A stretch of 64,000 bases of DNA from Martelella alba (GTDB taxonomy: Bacteria > Pseudomonadota > Gammaproteobacteria > Enterobacterales > Enterobacteriaceae). A model generated the notes under the pieces. That model was given only the letters and a program-made list of their open reading frames with translations, was not told where the DNA came from and did not search any database. The stretch spans positions 158,375 to 222,374 of the forward strand of contig NZ_SZPQ01000004.1 of assembly GCF_005217455.1 (NCBI RefSeq), given 5' to 3'. Numbering within the stretch: the first letter of the stretch is position 1; every line of letters begins with the position of its first letter. The position numbers and the translations under genes are program-made. This document shows, piece by piece, positions 20,870 to 31,135 of the stretch.

Positions 20870-22792
20870 ATGTCATTGATTAGTCTTTCCGGCGCCTGGC
20901 TGTCCTTTAGCGATGCGCCGCTTCTGGACAATACCGAACTGCATATTGAGCGCAACGAGCGGGTCTGCCTGGTCGGGCGCAATGGCGCCGGCAAGTCCAC
21001 TTTACTGAAAATTCTCAATCGTGAAATTCCGCTGGATGACGGGCAACTGGTTTTCGAACAGGATGTGATCGTCGCCCGTTTACAGCAAGACCCGCCGCGC
21101 AATGTGACCGGCAGCGTCTATGATTTCGTCGCCGAGGGGGTACAGGCCCAGGCGGAAATTCTCAAAGCGTATCACACCGCCTCCCACGCGGTGGAGCGGG
21201 ATCCGAGTGAAAAAAATCTGGCGGAAATGGGGCGATTGCAAGAAAAGCTTGATCATCAGAATCTATGGCATCTGGAAAAACGCATCAATGAAGTGGTGAG
21301 CCTGCTGGGATTGGACGCCAATACCGATTTATCGGCCTTGTCGGGCGGCTGGCTGCGCAAAGCGGCGTTAGGCCGGGCGTTGGTTTGCTCACCGGATATA
21401 TTGCTGTTGGACGAGCCCACCAACCATCTGGATATTGAAACCATCGACTGGCTGGAAAATTTTCTCAAAAACTTCACGGGCAGCATCATTTTTATCTCCC
21501 ACGATCGCGCGTTTATTCGCGGTATGGCCACGCGCATCGTTGATCTGGATCGCGGCAAGCTGGTGTCCTGGCCCGGTGATTATGATAAATACCTTGCCGG
21601 CAAAGCAGAAGAACTGCGGGTTCAGGAGTTGCAAAACGCCGAGTTCGATCGGCGCCTGGCCCAGGAAGAAGTCTGGATCAGACAAGGCATCAAAGCGCGG
21701 CGTACCCGCAATGAAGGGCGGGTCAGGGCATTAAAAGCGCTGCGGCAAGAGCGGAGCGAGCGCCGGGAAGTGCAGGGCGGCGCCAAAATGCGGGTGGAGG
21801 AAGCCGCGCGTTCCGGCAAGATTGTCTTCGAGCTGGAGGATGTCGGGTACCGTCTCCCGGACAAAACGCTGGTCAGCCATTTTAGCGCCCAGGTGATGCG
21901 GGGCGATAAAATTGCCCTAATCGGCCCAAATGGCTGCGGTAAAACGACATTGTTGAAGCTGATGCTCGGCCAACTGGCACAGGACAGCGGTGTTATACGC
22001 CGCGGGACCAAGTTGGAAACGGCTTATTTCGACCAGCATCGCGCCGAGTTGGATCCCGAACGTACCGTGATGGACAATCTGGCGGAAGGGAAACAGGAGG
22101 TGATGGTTAACGGCAGTCCCCGCCATGTATTGGGCTACCTGCAGGATTTCCTTTTTCATCCCAAACGCGCGATGACGCCGGTCAAAGCCCTTTCGGGCGG
22201 GGAGCGCAACCGACTCTTGCTGGCCAAGCTGTTTTTGAACCCCAGCAATCTGCTAATCCTTGATGAACCGACCAATGATCTGGATGTAGAAACCTTGGAG
22301 CTTCTGGAAGAACTCATTGACGGGTATCAGGGCACGGTGTTGCTGGTCAGCCATGATCGGCAATTCGTGGACAATTCCGTCACCGAATGCTGGATTTTCG
22401 AGGGAGACGGCCAAATCGGCAGCTATGTGGGCGGGTATTTCGACGCTCAGGAACAACGCGGTAACCGGATGGCATTGCGCTCCGCGCCGACGTCCGCCGT
22501 CGCCGCACATGAAAAAAAAACCGGCAATGCCTCGAAAAATCAACCGGCAAAGCGTGCCAATAAACTAAGCTATACGCTTCAGCGTGAGTTGGAGGGGATG
22601 CCGCAGCTCATTGAACAGTTGGAACAGGAAATCGATGCTTTGCAAGGGCAAATCGCCAGCCCGGATTTTTTCAGCCAACCCTATGACAAAACGCAAGCGG
22701 TGCTGACCGCCATGGCGGCGGCGGAGCAGGCGCAGGAACAGGCGTTTGCCCGCTGGGAGGCGTTGGAAGCGCTGAAAGTCGGCAAAGAGTAG
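20870..22792 (+). CDS. uup: ABC-F ATPase Uup
   Basis: Soluble ABC-F protein implicated in ribosome function and in limiting precise transposon excision. The start at 20870 gives MSLISLSGAWLSFSDAPLLD, as in E. coli, and 640 residues. Two nucleotide-binding domains are present: Walker A GRNGAGKST with signature LSGGWLRKAA, and Walker A GPNGCGKTT with signature LSGGERNRLL. A charged linker joins them. The C-terminal coiled coil (about residues 565-640) is the DNA-binding tail known for Uup. Confidence 0.96.
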   Translation: MSLISLSGAWLSFSDAPLLDNTELHIERNERVCLVGRNGAGKSTLLKILNREIPLDDGQLVFEQDVIVARLQQDPPRNVTGSVYDFVAEGVQAQAEILKAYHTASHAVERDPSEKNLAEMGRLQEKLDHQNLWHLEKRINEVVSLLGLDANTDLSALSGGWLRKAALGRALVCSPDILLLDEPTNHLDIETIDWLENFLKNFTGSIIFISHDRAFIRGMATRIVDLDRGKLVSWPGDYDKYLAGKAEELRVQELQNAEFDRRLAQEEVWIRQGIKARRTRNEGRVRALKALRQERSERREVQGGAKMRVEEAARSGKIVFELEDVGYRLPDKTLVSHFSAQVMRGDKIALIGPNGCGKTTLLKLMLGQLAQDSGVIRRGTKLETAYFDQHRAELDPERTVMDNLAEGKQEVMVNGSPRHVLGYLQDFLFHPKRAMTPVKALSGGERNRLLLAKLFLNPSNLLILDEPTNDLDVETLELLEELIDGYQGTVLLVSHDRQFVDNSVTECWIFEGDGQIGSYVGGYFDAQEQRGNRMALRSAPTSAVAAHEKKTGNASKNQPAKRANKLSYTLQRELEGMPQLIEQLEQEIDALQGQIASPDFFSQPYDKTQAVLTAMAAAEQAQEQAFARWEALEALKVGKE

Positions 22793-22887
22793 ATTATCCG
22801 TTTCGATCGCGGCGATTTTTCCGACGGGCTTGCCGTGCCGCCTGTGCGGCGGCGATAGGATGTTTGATTCATTGAGCGAGGGGAGCT

Positions 22888-24162
22888 ATGCCGCCTGTCG
22901 ACAAAAAAGCGCCGGGAGTTTTATGCCCGCATTGCGATTTGCTGGTCGCGCTGCCTGTCTTGCGGGACGGGCAGCGGGCCCTGTGTCCACGCTGCCGCAA
23001 TACGCTGATAAGCCGATGGACCAATCCCCGCCTGCAACCCGTGAGTTTTGCCGCAAGCGCCTTGGTCATGCTGGTGTTAGCGGATCTCTTCCCATTCGTG
23101 AACATGCACGTCTCCGGACTTGGTAATCAAATTACCCTACCGTCCATTCCCGCGGTAATGCAGGCGGACCATTTTTCACTTCTGGCCGTGCTGTTCCTGC
23201 TGTTCGTCCAATTGATCCCCGCATTTTGCATGTGCGCGATTATTGTATTGTGCCTGCGTGCCGGATTGTCTTTCAGATTACAGGCGTTCCTCGCCAAGCT
23301 GTTGTTTGCGCTGCGTAATTGGGGAATGGCGGAAATTTTCCTGGCCGGCGTACTGGTCAGTTTTGTTAAACTGATGGCTTACGGCGATATCGGGGTCGGT
23401 CTGAGTTTCCTGCCGTATTGCTTGTTTTGCCTGTTGCAGCAACGGGCATTCCAATGCATTGATAAGCGCTGGTTATGGAACAACATCATGCCAATGACCT
23501 CGCCGGTCACCCATTACAAAACCGGCGTCAGCGGTTTGTCCCAGCAGTTACGCGCCTGTACCTGCTGTACCTTGATCCTGCCTGCCGGGCAGCGGGTCTG
23601 CCCGCGTTGCCGGACCCGCGAGCATGCGCGCAGGCCCTATAGCCTGCAATGGACAATGGCGCTGCTCGTCACCTCGCTGATGTTGTATATACCGGCCAAT
23701 ATCCTGCCGATGATGATTACCGAGGCCTTGGGCCACCGGTTGGATTCCACGATTATGGCCGGCGTTATCCTGCTTTGGCAGGATGGATCCTATCCGGTAG
23801 CGCTGGTCATTTTTATCGCCAGCATCATGGTGCCGGCATTGAAAATGATCGCATTGTGCTGGCTGTGCTGGGATGCCCAAGATCGGGGCCTTCGAAAGGC
23901 CGATAGCGAACGCATGCATTTTATCTACCGGATAGTGGAGTTGGTGGGCCGTTGGTCGATGATCGACGTGTTTGTTATGGCGGTATTGTCGGGGCTGGTC
24001 AGAATGGGACAACTGATGAGTATCAGACCGGGTTCTGGCGTGGTGTTGTTTGCTTTGGTGGTGATCATCACTATGGTGGCCGCGCATACTTTTGATCCCC
24101 GATTATTGTGGGATCGTGCGCAGACGAGCATGCAAAAGGAGTCCTCTGTTGACAGAACATGA
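22888..24162 (+). CDS. pqiA: PqiA, inner-membrane component of the Pqi lipid-transport system
   Basis: Integral membrane partner of the MCE protein PqiB in intermembrane lipid trafficking. The 424 residues contain two zinc-ribbon-like Cys motifs, CPHCDL...CPRC near the N-terminus and CTCC...CPRC near residue 225, each followed by a set of four predicted membrane segments. This two-fold repeat is typical of PqiA. The start follows GAGGGGA. pqiB overlaps its 3' end. Confidence 0.94.
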   Translation: MPPVDKKAPGVLCPHCDLLVALPVLRDGQRALCPRCRNTLISRWTNPRLQPVSFAASALVMLVLADLFPFVNMHVSGLGNQITLPSIPAVMQADHFSLLAVLFLLFVQLIPAFCMCAIIVLCLRAGLSFRLQAFLAKLLFALRNWGMAEIFLAGVLVSFVKLMAYGDIGVGLSFLPYCLFCLLQQRAFQCIDKRWLWNNIMPMTSPVTHYKTGVSGLSQQLRACTCCTLILPAGQRVCPRCRTREHARRPYSLQWTMALLVTSLMLYIPANILPMMITEALGHRLDSTIMAGVILLWQDGSYPVALVIFIASIMVPALKMIALCWLCWDAQDRGLRKADSERMHFIYRIVELVGRWSMIDVFVMAVLSGLVRMGQLMSIRPGSGVVLFALVVIITMVAAHTFDPRLLWDRAQTSMQKESSVDRT

Positions 24163-25792
24163 TGCGAATGTTGCCAGTGTCGAGAAAATTAAGCGCTGGT
24201 CGCCGGTCTGGATCGTTCCCCTGGTGACGGTGCTCATCGGCGCCTGGATTCTTTATTATCATTTCAGCCACCAGGGTAAGTTAATTACCCTGGTTACCAC
24301 CAGCGCCGAGGGTATTGAAGCAGGCAAAACCGCCATCAAAAGCCGAAGCGTGGATGTGGGCACGGTGGAAAGCGTCGCGCTGAGCGATAATTTACAACAA
24401 GTCGAAATTACCGCCCGCATCAATAACGGCATGGAAAAGTTATTGCGCAAGGATTCCGCTTTCTGGGTGGTGAAACCGCAAATCGGCCGTGAAGGCGTGA
24501 CGGGGCTTGGTACATTGCTCTCCGGCGCCTACATTCAGTTGCAACCCGGCAGGGATCCGGCGGAAGCCACGCATTTCACCTTGTTGGACAACCCTCCGCT
24601 GGCGGCGCCGGACGCCAAAGGCATCCGTATCGAGCTCGACAGTCAGCAATCCGGCCAGCTCAATCCCGGCGATCCGGTATTATTTCGTGGTTTCCGGGTG
24701 GGCACGGTTCAAACCAGCTACTTTGATCCCAACAGTCGCAAGATGCGATACCAGTTGTTTATCACTTCCCCCTATGACACGCTGGTGACCGATAATGTGC
24801 GGTTCTGGAAAGACAGCGGCGTTACGTTCGATATGTCGGCGCAGGGTATGCGGGTCGAAATGGGGTCGCTGACCACGTTGTTTAGCGGCGGCGTCAGTTT
24901 TGATGTGCCGACTGGCTGGGAACTGGGCGCCCCGGCCCATGAAAATCAGGCTTTTCAACTGTTCGATAACAAGAACATGATCGCCGACTCGCTGTATACG
25001 GTCCATAAGGATTTCCTGCTGTTCTTCAATGATTCGATACGCGGTTTGCAGCCCGGCGCGCCCGTGGAATTTCGCGGCATCCGGCTGGGCACGGTGGCCA
25101 AGGCGCCGTTTCCCCTCTCCAACGCCGATCAGACCATCAACGATAACTACCAGATTCCGGTGTTGATCCGTATTGAACCGGGCCGTTTCGTCAGCATGCT
25201 GGGCGCCAATTTCGACTTTGCCGCGCGCTTGCAACAGGCGGAAGGGAGTGGGTTGCGGGCGGCGTTGAAAAGCGCCAATCTTCTGACCGGTTCGTTGTAT
25301 GTCGATTTGGATTTTTATCCCCAGGATAAAAAACGTGCCGTGCCGAAAACGGTCGACGGCTATCCCGTATTGCCCACCACCAGCGCAGGACTGGCCCAGA
25401 TTCAACAAAAACTGATGACCACCCTGGACAAGATAAACAGCTTGCCGCTTAACCCGATGGTGACCGAAGCGACCCGTACGTTGTCGCAGAGCCAGGCGAC
25501 GCTGCGCGAGCTGCAAACCACCCTCAAGTCGGTTAACGCCATCACTCGCAGTCCGTCGATGCAGCAATTACCGCAGGATATGCAGCGCACTCTGCGCGAA
25601 TTAAACGTCAGTATGCGAGGCCTACAACCGGGCTCCCAAGCCTATGACCGGCTGGTTGACAACATGCAGCGATTGGAACAGGTGTTGCGGGAATTACAAC
25701 CGGTGTTGCGCACGCTCGATACGAAGAGCAATGCGCTGGTATTCGGGGCCGACAAGGGCCGTGATCCCACCCCCAAGAGGGCCAACAAATGA
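24149..25792 (+). CDS. pqiB: PqiB, MCE-domain tunnel protein
   Basis: Periplasm-spanning MCE protein that forms a syringe-like conduit for lipids between the membranes. The chosen start is TTG at 24149, seven to eight bases after AAAGGAG and overlapping pqiA by 14 bases; it gives 547 residues (E. coli 546). A frame opening upstream at 24092 lies inside pqiA and is rejected. One membrane helix (WSPVWIVPLVTVLIGAWILY) is followed by three MCE repeats. The long C-terminal helical region (after about residue 410) forms the needle. Confidence 0.93.
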   Translation: MTEHDANVASVEKIKRWSPVWIVPLVTVLIGAWILYYHFSHQGKLITLVTTSAEGIEAGKTAIKSRSVDVGTVESVALSDNLQQVEITARINNGMEKLLRKDSAFWVVKPQIGREGVTGLGTLLSGAYIQLQPGRDPAEATHFTLLDNPPLAAPDAKGIRIELDSQQSGQLNPGDPVLFRGFRVGTVQTSYFDPNSRKMRYQLFITSPYDTLVTDNVRFWKDSGVTFDMSAQGMRVEMGSLTTLFSGGVSFDVPTGWELGAPAHENQAFQLFDNKNMIADSLYTVHKDFLLFFNDSIRGLQPGAPVEFRGIRLGTVAKAPFPLSNADQTINDNYQIPVLIRIEPGRFVSMLGANFDFAARLQQAEGSGLRAALKSANLLTGSLYVDLDFYPQDKKRAVPKTVDGYPVLPTTSAGLAQIQQKLMTTLDKINSLPLNPMVTEATRTLSQSQATLRELQTTLKSVNAITRSPSMQQLPQDMQRTLRELNVSMRGLQPGSQAYDRLVDNMQRLEQVLRELQPVLRTLDTKSNALVFGADKGRDPTPKRANK

Positions 25793-26346
25793 AGAAAGGC
25801 ATTCTGCTGGCGTTAGTGGTGCTGCTAATGGCCTGTAGCGGTAACACCCAGCCGCGTTACTATCAATTGCCCATGGCGGCGGATACGGCTCAAGGCGTCC
25901 CGGCGACGGGCCGCCATTTATGGGTTTCCCGGGTGAACGTGGCCGACTATTTGGCCGGCAATGGTGTGGTTTACCAAACAAACGATGTGGAATATGTTAC
26001 CGCCGGCAGTCATCTTTGGGCCAGTCCGCTGGCCCAGCAGTTGCGGCAAAACCTGCTGGTCACCCTGGGTAACGCGTTGCCCGGTACGCTGGTCGCCGCC
26101 GGCCAATCCCCTGGCGATCAGGATTCACTGGACGTCAACGTCACCGGCTTTCATGGCCGATATGACGGCAAAGCCATTATACGCGGGGAATGGTTGCTGA
26201 CGCATAACGGCGAGGTTCGCCGTTACCCGTTCAGTTTGGCACTGAGCCAGCCCGGAGACGGTTATGATGCGTTGGTAAGAACACTGGCAAAAGGCTGGCA
26301 ACAGGTTGGACAAAATATCGCCAGACAATGGGCCGCCACGCAGTAA
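25789..26346 (+). CDS. pqiC: PqiC (YmbA) outer-membrane lipoprotein
   Basis: ABC-transporter auxiliary lipoprotein that docks the PqiB needle at the outer membrane. The 185-residue protein has a lipoprotein signal with lipobox LMAC (Cys17), then the family fold (RYYQLPMAAD, WVSRVNVADYLAGNGVVYQ). The ATG overlaps the pqiB stop by four bases, so translation is probably coupled. The E. coli protein has 187 residues. Confidence 0.93.
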   Translation: MKKGILLALVVLLMACSGNTQPRYYQLPMAADTAQGVPATGRHLWVSRVNVADYLAGNGVVYQTNDVEYVTAGSHLWASPLAQQLRQNLLVTLGNALPGTLVAAGQSPGDQDSLDVNVTGFHGRYDGKAIIRGEWLLTHNGEVRRYPFSLALSQPGDGYDALVRTLAKGWQQVGQNIARQWAATQ

Positions 26347-26389
26347 TAATTAATTGTTCTAACGTTAGCTTTCGGATTTTGCCGCAACA

Positions 26390-26407
26390 GGGGAACGGCC
26401 GTTCCCC
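26390..26407 (+). terminator. GC-rich palindrome after pqiC
   Basis: A perfect 18-bp palindrome (GGGGAACGG / CCGTTCCCC, no loop bases between arms) lies 43 bases after the pqi operon. No T-tract follows. It could be a transcript end or a protein site. Confidence 0.35.
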
Positions 26408-26610
26408 AACCTGGCTCGCCTATTTTTTAATGACTTATTCCCTTTCTTCATGCCTTGTTATGACGAAAACCGGCCATTATGCCTTTTGGTGATGACAGTT
26501 ATGTGAATTGTCACGTTGATCTCCGCTGAAATAATCGCTAAAGATAAGATGTGATCGCCAGTTTGCGATCACCGTTTTCTTTCCACCAGACAAGATGAGG
26601 AAAACCAGGC

Positions 26611-26778
26611 ATGAAAAGACAAAAACGAGATCGCCTCGAACGTGCTCATTCGCGTGGTTATCAGGCCGGACTTTCCGGACGATCCAGCGAGCTCTGTCCG
26701 TATCAGTCTCTGGATGCACGGTCTCACTGGTTGGGAGGGTGGCGAAAGGCCATGGAAGACAGAGCGGTTAGTTTTTGA
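26611..26778 (+). CDS. rmf: Ribosome modulation factor RMF
   Basis: 55-residue basic protein that dimerises 70S ribosomes into inactive 100S particles in stationary phase. The sequence begins MKRQKRDRLERAHSRGYQAG and keeps GRSSELCPYQSLDARSHWLG, nearly identical to E. coli RMF (also 55 residues). The start follows a GAGG motif at 26597-26600. It occupies its usual place between pqiC and fabA. Confidence 0.96.
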   Translation: MKRQKRDRLERAHSRGYQAGLSGRSSELCPYQSLDARSHWLGGWRKAMEDRAVSF

Positions 26779-26867
26779 CCACTCTGCCAACATAGGGAAT
26801 GACCTCCGCCTTGACGCGGAGGTTTCAATTTATAGGCACTATTAATGCCTTGCGTTACCGCTTTATG

Positions 26868-26918
26868 AACCCTGTTCGCTCACTTACCGGCGCGATGCAA
26901 TCTGAGCAACGGGAGTAT
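26868..26918 (-). repeat. Partial ERIC-like repeat between rmf and fabA
   Basis: Only the terminal part is present, inverted: GTTCGCTCACTTACCGGC and GCGATGCAA, ending near GGGAGTATA. The other half is missing. Confidence 0.55.
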
Positions 26919-26923
26919 AAGGG

Positions 26924-27442
26924 TTAAAATGCCATGGTATCTTTGAACAGGCCGACTTTCAAGTCGCTGGCGGTGTAAATCACATGGCCATCGCACAACA
27001 CCTCTCCATCCGCCAGTCCCATGACCAATCGGCGGTTTACGACCCGACGGAAATGGATACGGTAAGTGACTTTTTTCGCCGTGGGCAGTATCTGGCCGGT
27101 AAATTTCACTTCGCCTACGCCTAATGCGCGTCCCTTACCCTCGCCGCCCAGCCAGCCAAGATAAAAACCCACCAATTGCCACATGGCGTCCAGTCCCAGA
27201 CAACCCGGCATGACAGGATCGCCAATAAAGTGGCAGCCGAAAAACCACATGTCCGGATGAATATCCAGTTCGGCTTCAACATAGCCTTTATTATGGTTGC
27301 CGCCATCTTCGGTCATTTTAACCACCCGGTCCATCATAAGCATGTTGGGCGCCGGCAGTTGCGGACCTTCTTTGCCGAACAGTTCTCCGCGGCTCGAGGC
27401 AAGCAGGTCTTCTTTGGTATAGGATTCGCGTTTCTCAAACAT
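26924..27442 (-). CDS. fabA: 3-hydroxydecanoyl-ACP dehydratase/isomerase FabA
   Basis: Dehydrates beta-hydroxydecanoyl-ACP and isomerises the trans-2 to the cis-3 product, the branch point of unsaturated fatty acid synthesis. The 172-residue length is the same as in E. coli. The hot-dog active site is intact: H71 in [15 protein letters not shown] and D85 in [10 protein letters not shown] FadR-like operator lies about 55 bases upstream. Confidence 0.96.
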   Translation of the reverse strand: MFEKRESYTKEDLLASSRGELFGKEGPQLPAPNMLMMDRVVKMTEDGGNHNKGYVEAELDIHPDMWFFGCHFIGDPVMPGCLGLDAMWQLVGFYLGWLGGEGKGRALGVGEVKFTGQILPTAKKVTYRIHFRRVVNRRLVMGLADGEVLCDGHVIYTASDLKVGLFKDTMAF

Positions 27443-27493
27443 AATGATTCAAACCTTATCAATGGGTCGTGCACGTCAACTCATGAAACCTGG

Positions 27494-27510
27494 TAACTGA
27501 TCGGTCGACT
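27494..27510 (-). promoter_or_regulatory. Candidate FadR site upstream of fabA
   Basis: The plus strand reads AACTGATCGGTCGACT, which resembles the E. coli fabA FadR site as I remember it (AACTGATCGGACTTGT). FadR activates fabA in E. coli. No other evidence is available here. Confidence 0.4.
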
Positions 27511-27518
27511 CTGTCCGG

Positions 27519-29270
27519 TCAATTCTGGTTAAAAAAATTCAACCAGCGTAATCCCCAGGGTAAACGCAGGCGTTCGTGCTGATTAATATAAGCGATACGC
27601 TCGCGTATCGAGGCGATTAAATTGGGCTTCTGCTCGTGATCGTAGGGTATCCCGGTCAGTAATTCCAACGCCTCGTCGATGGTCTCCACCGGCCAGATAT
27701 GAAATCCGCCTTCCTTCACCGCGTCGACCACTTCTTCTTGCAGGCACAAATGGCGCACATTGGCGGCGGGAATAATAACGCCATGCCCGCTCTCCAGCCC
27801 TCTGCTCAGACAAAGGGCGAAAAAGCCTTCAATTTTTTCATTCAAACCGCCGATAGGCTGGACCCGACCGAACTGATCCACCGATCCGGTCACCGCTATC
27901 CGCTGGGTAATGGGCTTGCCCGCCAGGGCGCTTATCAACGCGCTCAGCTCGGCCAAAGACGCGCTGTCGCCATCCACTTCCCCGTAGGATTGCTCAAAAA
28001 CCATGGAGGCGGTAAAGGGCAGTTGCTGGTCCAGTTCCAATGAGGACATTAAAAAGGCCTGCATGATCATCATGCCTTTGGCGTGGATATTCCCGCCTAA
28101 CTCGGCCTTGCGCTCCACGTCGTTGATCTCGCCATCGCCCAGATGCACGACGCAACTGATGCGGGACGGTTCGCCGAATGGCAGTGGATGCCCTGGAAAA
28201 TCCAGTACCGACAGGGCATTGACCTGACCTACCATGGCGCCGTCGGTTTCCACCATAATCTGGCCCTCGGCGATTTCGCTCTGCATCCGTTCCGCCAGGT
28301 AACTTTCCCGCCAGATACGAATCTGATTGCTGTCATAGAGCGCCTGCGCGTCAATGGCATCGCTTTTGCGATATTGCGCCGCTTCTCTGATCCGGCGTAT
28401 CAGCCATTGCGGGCATAAGGGCAACTGATATTGATCGCCGCTATAACGTATGGCCTGGCGGATAAGTTCGGGCCAGGCCTGAGCGGGCAAGGGCGGTAAA
28501 AACTGGTCTTCCAGCAGCCCGTTGACATAGTTGCACCAGTTCTGCATGTCCTCGATTTCCATAAGACGGAGATCGGATTCAAATTCGCCATACATCGCCA
28601 ACTGAGTGAGGCCGGGCTCAAGATCGCTGAGTTCCGCCAGCGATTCCCGATCGCCGACCACCACCAGACGCAGATTCAACGGCAGTGATGGAATTGAGAC
28701 CGGGAGCGGCCGGGTTTCGTCCAATGCCAGCCAATCAAAACGCTGTTGTAAAATCATCTGCTTTAGACGCAGCCACATCAGGGGTTGGCTGGTTAGCGCA
28801 CGGGCGCCGATAATCAGGATCCCGCCGTTGGCTTCATGGATTTTGCCGGACTGCAACGTAATGGCCTCTCGATAGCATCGAACACAGCCGAACAGTTGCT
28901 CATGCTCGATCCAGGGTTGATAAACCACCCTTGCCCGACCGACGAAATTATCATCGGGACTGCTGACAGGGGCCAACGTGACGCTGGCGCCGGTTATCGT
29001 ATACTGACCGCCTGTCGGCGTGGCGCCGTCAGGCAGCGCCTTTGCGGCCATTTTGGCAATGAATTGAAAGTATTCCTGCTCTTCCTGCGCCGTGATCAGC
29101 ATAAAGCGGCTGGGCGCCAGCGGATGGCAGAAACGGGCTAGGCCGTCCATTAAACGCGCCTGCAAAATATCGGGCGACGCCGAACCGGGCTGATAAGACT
29201 GTGCGAATATCGCCGCATAAGGCGAAAGGTCTGGAACCAGATACTTCCATTCTAATTGTGTAATGGCCAA
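27519..29270 (-). CDS. ycbZ: Lon-like protease homologue LonH (YcbZ)
   Basis: 583-residue protein of the Lon-B-like group (E. coli YcbZ 586). The C-terminal domain (about 340-560) has the Lon Ser-Lys dyad, with Ser in GEVDGDSASLAEL and Lys in GGLNEKIEGFF. The N-terminal two thirds lack a recognisable Walker A and resemble a degenerate AAA-like region. It may therefore be a peptidase without normal ATPase activity, or regulatory. Its cellular role is not well defined. It lies upstream of fabA on the same strand with a 76-base gap. Confidence 0.92.
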   Translation of the reverse strand: MAITQLEWKYLVPDLSPYAAIFAQSYQPGSASPDILQARLMDGLARFCHPLAPSRFMLITAQEEQEYFQFIAKMAAKALPDGATPTGGQYTITGASVTLAPVSSPDDNFVGRARVVYQPWIEHEQLFGCVRCYREAITLQSGKIHEANGGILIIGARALTSQPLMWLRLKQMILQQRFDWLALDETRPLPVSIPSLPLNLRLVVVGDRESLAELSDLEPGLTQLAMYGEFESDLRLMEIEDMQNWCNYVNGLLEDQFLPPLPAQAWPELIRQAIRYSGDQYQLPLCPQWLIRRIREAAQYRKSDAIDAQALYDSNQIRIWRESYLAERMQSEIAEGQIMVETDGAMVGQVNALSVLDFPGHPLPFGEPSRISCVVHLGDGEINDVERKAELGGNIHAKGMMIMQAFLMSSLELDQQLPFTASMVFEQSYGEVDGDSASLAELSALISALAGKPITQRIAVTGSVDQFGRVQPIGGLNEKIEGFFALCLSRGLESGHGVIIPAANVRHLCLQEEVVDAVKEGGFHIWPVETIDEALELLTGIPYDHEQKPNLIASIRERIAYINQHERLRLPWGLRWLNFFNQN

Positions 29271-29476
29271 GGTAATCAGTAACGCTGCTATTCAGGGAAA
29301 CGTAGATTATACAAGAATTTCTCCCTCTACGTCTCATGCTACGTGGTTTGCATGAATTTTATGACAAATCAGCGAGGCTGTGTCCAAAAAACCAACGAAA
29401 TTTGACCTTGACGCGGGATTTTCGGCAGGAAACTGTTATTATCTGGTTAACGTTACACGGTCACAGGTGACGCACA

Positions 29477-29932
29477 ATGAAATACCAGCAGCTTGAAAAC
29501 TTGGAAACCGGTTGGAAGTGGACCTACCTTATCAAAAAGCATCGCGAGGGTGAACGTATTACCCGCCATGAGGAAAACAGCGCTGCGCAAGATGCGGTGG
29601 AGCAGTTGGTTCAATGCGAGCATCAACCGGAGAATATCACGCGGTGGATTCGGGACAACATGAACCCGGCGCTGGAAAACCGTATGAAGCAGACGATCCG
29701 CGCCCGCCGCAAGCGCCATTTCAATGCCGAACATCAGCATACCCGGAAAAAATCCATCGATTTGGAGTACCTGGTGTGGCAACGACTGGCGGCGTTGGCT
29801 CAGCGGCGTGGCAACACATTGTCGGAGACTATCGTCAATTTGCTGGAGGATGCTGAACGCAAGGAAAAATATGCCTCGCAGATGACATCGTTGAAGCAGG
29901 ATTTGAAAGCGATCCTGGGCGAAGACCCTTAG
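29477..29932 (+). CDS. matP: Ter macrodomain organiser MatP
   Basis: DNA-binding protein that binds matS sites and organises the terminus macrodomain, interacting with MukB and the divisome. The 151 residues (E. coli 150) have an N-terminal helical domain and a C-terminal ribbon-helix-helix ([20 protein letters not shown]), then a coiled coil ([20 protein letters not shown]). It ends at a shared terminator with ompA. Finding mukB and matP in one segment agrees with the E. coli map. Confidence 0.96.
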   Translation: MKYQQLENLETGWKWTYLIKKHREGERITRHEENSAAQDAVEQLVQCEHQPENITRWIRDNMNPALENRMKQTIRARRKRHFNAEHQHTRKKSIDLEYLVWQRLAALAQRRGNTLSETIVNLLEDAERKEKYASQMTSLKQDLKAILGEDP

Positions 29933-29958
29933 ACCTGTTTATGACCGAATGCCCGGTA

Positions 29959-29986
29959 TAAAAAAACCCCGCTGTGCGGGGTTTTT
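29959..29986. terminator. Bidirectional rho-independent terminator between matP and ompA
   Basis: The stem AACCCCGC / GCGGGGTT with a 3-nt loop has an A-run on one side and a T-run on the other. It can end transcription of both convergent genes. Confidence 0.88.
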
Positions 29987-30006
29987 CACGATGTAAAACC
30001 TTAGGA

Positions 30007-31089
30007 TTATTGCGGCTGGGTAACGACTTCTTTATAGCCTTTGACTTCAATTTCTACGCGACGATCCGGCGCCAGGCAAGTGATAAGCGCTGCGCGGCCT
30101 TTTACGTTGTCGCAGGTCGTGCCGGTGACAGGATTGGCTTCACCCATACCACGGGCGGAAATCTTGTCGGACGGGATACCCTTGGAAACCAGGTAAGACA
30201 CGACGCTTTGCGCGCGAGCCTGGGAAAGCTTCAGATTATACTGTTCAGAACCGATACGGTCAGTGAAGCCAAGAACGACAACGGAACCGTCTTTGGGATC
30301 CATAGAACTCAACTGGCTGTAGAGTTGATCCAGGGCTTGTTGACCTTCCGGTTTCAGCGTGGATTTGTCGAAGTTGAACAGGACATCGGAACGCAGAGTG
30401 AAGTGCTTGGTCTGCACGACAGGCGCCGGAGCCGGGGCCGGCGGCGCCACGACCGGAGCGGCTTGTTCGCCCTGGCCGAAGCGGTATGAAACGCCGACGC
30501 TCAACAGACCGTTATCAGGACGGGCGCCAACGGTGCCGGCATCGCCGATATTGTTAACCCATTGATAGTCCAGACGGGTTGCCCAGTCTTTGGTGATGGC
30601 GTATTCCACGCCGATGGCGGCCAACGGAGAAACGCCGGTGTCGTTGTCGCTCAGACGGCCGTTGGCGCCGTTGTTATAGGCCGCTTTGGCGTCCGCGCGC
30701 CATACCATGCCGCCCAAACGGGTATAAATGTCCAGATCGTCGGTGATGGGGTAGCCGATTTTCGCCGCCAGGGAGATGCCCTGCGCTTTAAAGGCGCCAT
30801 TGTCAACGCTGCCCTTGTAAGCCATGCGGCCCAGCCAGTCATAGCCCAGTTCAAACCCCAGATACGGGTTCGCCTGATAACCGAGAAAAGCACCAGCGCC
30901 CAGTTGATCATTGCGGGTCGGACCATTACCGATGCTGCTGTTGTAACCGTTACCGTAAAAACCGGTATCGTGGTATTGTGACCAGCCCAATTTACCACCT
31001 ACGTACCAGGTGTTATCTTGGGGAGCGGCTTGCGCTACGGTCGCGAAACCCGCCAATGCCACTGCAAGTGCGATAGCTGTCTTTTTCAT
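30007..31089 (-). CDS. ompA: Outer membrane protein OmpA
   Basis: Abundant structural outer-membrane protein that links the membrane to peptidoglycan. The start at 31089 ([21 protein letters not shown]) follows GAGGCG and gives 360 residues, slightly longer than E. coli (346). The N-terminal 8-strand barrel begins [16 protein letters not shown] Pro/Ala-rich hinge ([11 protein letters not shown]) near residue 220 leads to the OmpA-like peptidoglycan-binding domain with [12 protein letters not shown] and [12 protein letters not shown]. Two domain-closing Cys are visible near the C-terminus. Confidence 0.97.
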   Translation of the reverse strand: MKKTAIALAVALAGFATVAQAAPQDNTWYVGGKLGWSQYHDTGFYGNGYNSSIGNGPTRNDQLGAGAFLGYQANPYLGFELGYDWLGRMAYKGSVDNGAFKAQGISLAAKIGYPITDDLDIYTRLGGMVWRADAKAAYNNGANGRLSDNDTGVSPLAAIGVEYAITKDWATRLDYQWVNNIGDAGTVGARPDNGLLSVGVSYRFGQGEQAAPVVAPPAPAPAPVVQTKHFTLRSDVLFNFDKSTLKPEGQQALDQLYSQLSSMDPKDGSVVVLGFTDRIGSEQYNLKLSQARAQSVVSYLVSKGIPSDKISARGMGEANPVTGTTCDNVKGRAALITCLAPDRRVEIEVKGYKEVVTQPQ

Positions 31090-31135
31090 TTTTTGCGCCT
31101 CGTTATCATCCAAATAGGCAATGAGCTCTTAAAGC
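31090..31135 (-). promoter_or_regulatory. Conserved translation-initiation part of the ompA leader
   Basis: On the minus strand, TTGGATGATAACGAGGCGCA precedes the ATG and matches the remembered E. coli ompA leader. This is the region that the MicA small RNA pairs with in E. coli. The rest of the 352-base gap to sulA is AT-rich and holds no gene; the ompA promoter was not pinned down. Confidence 0.6.
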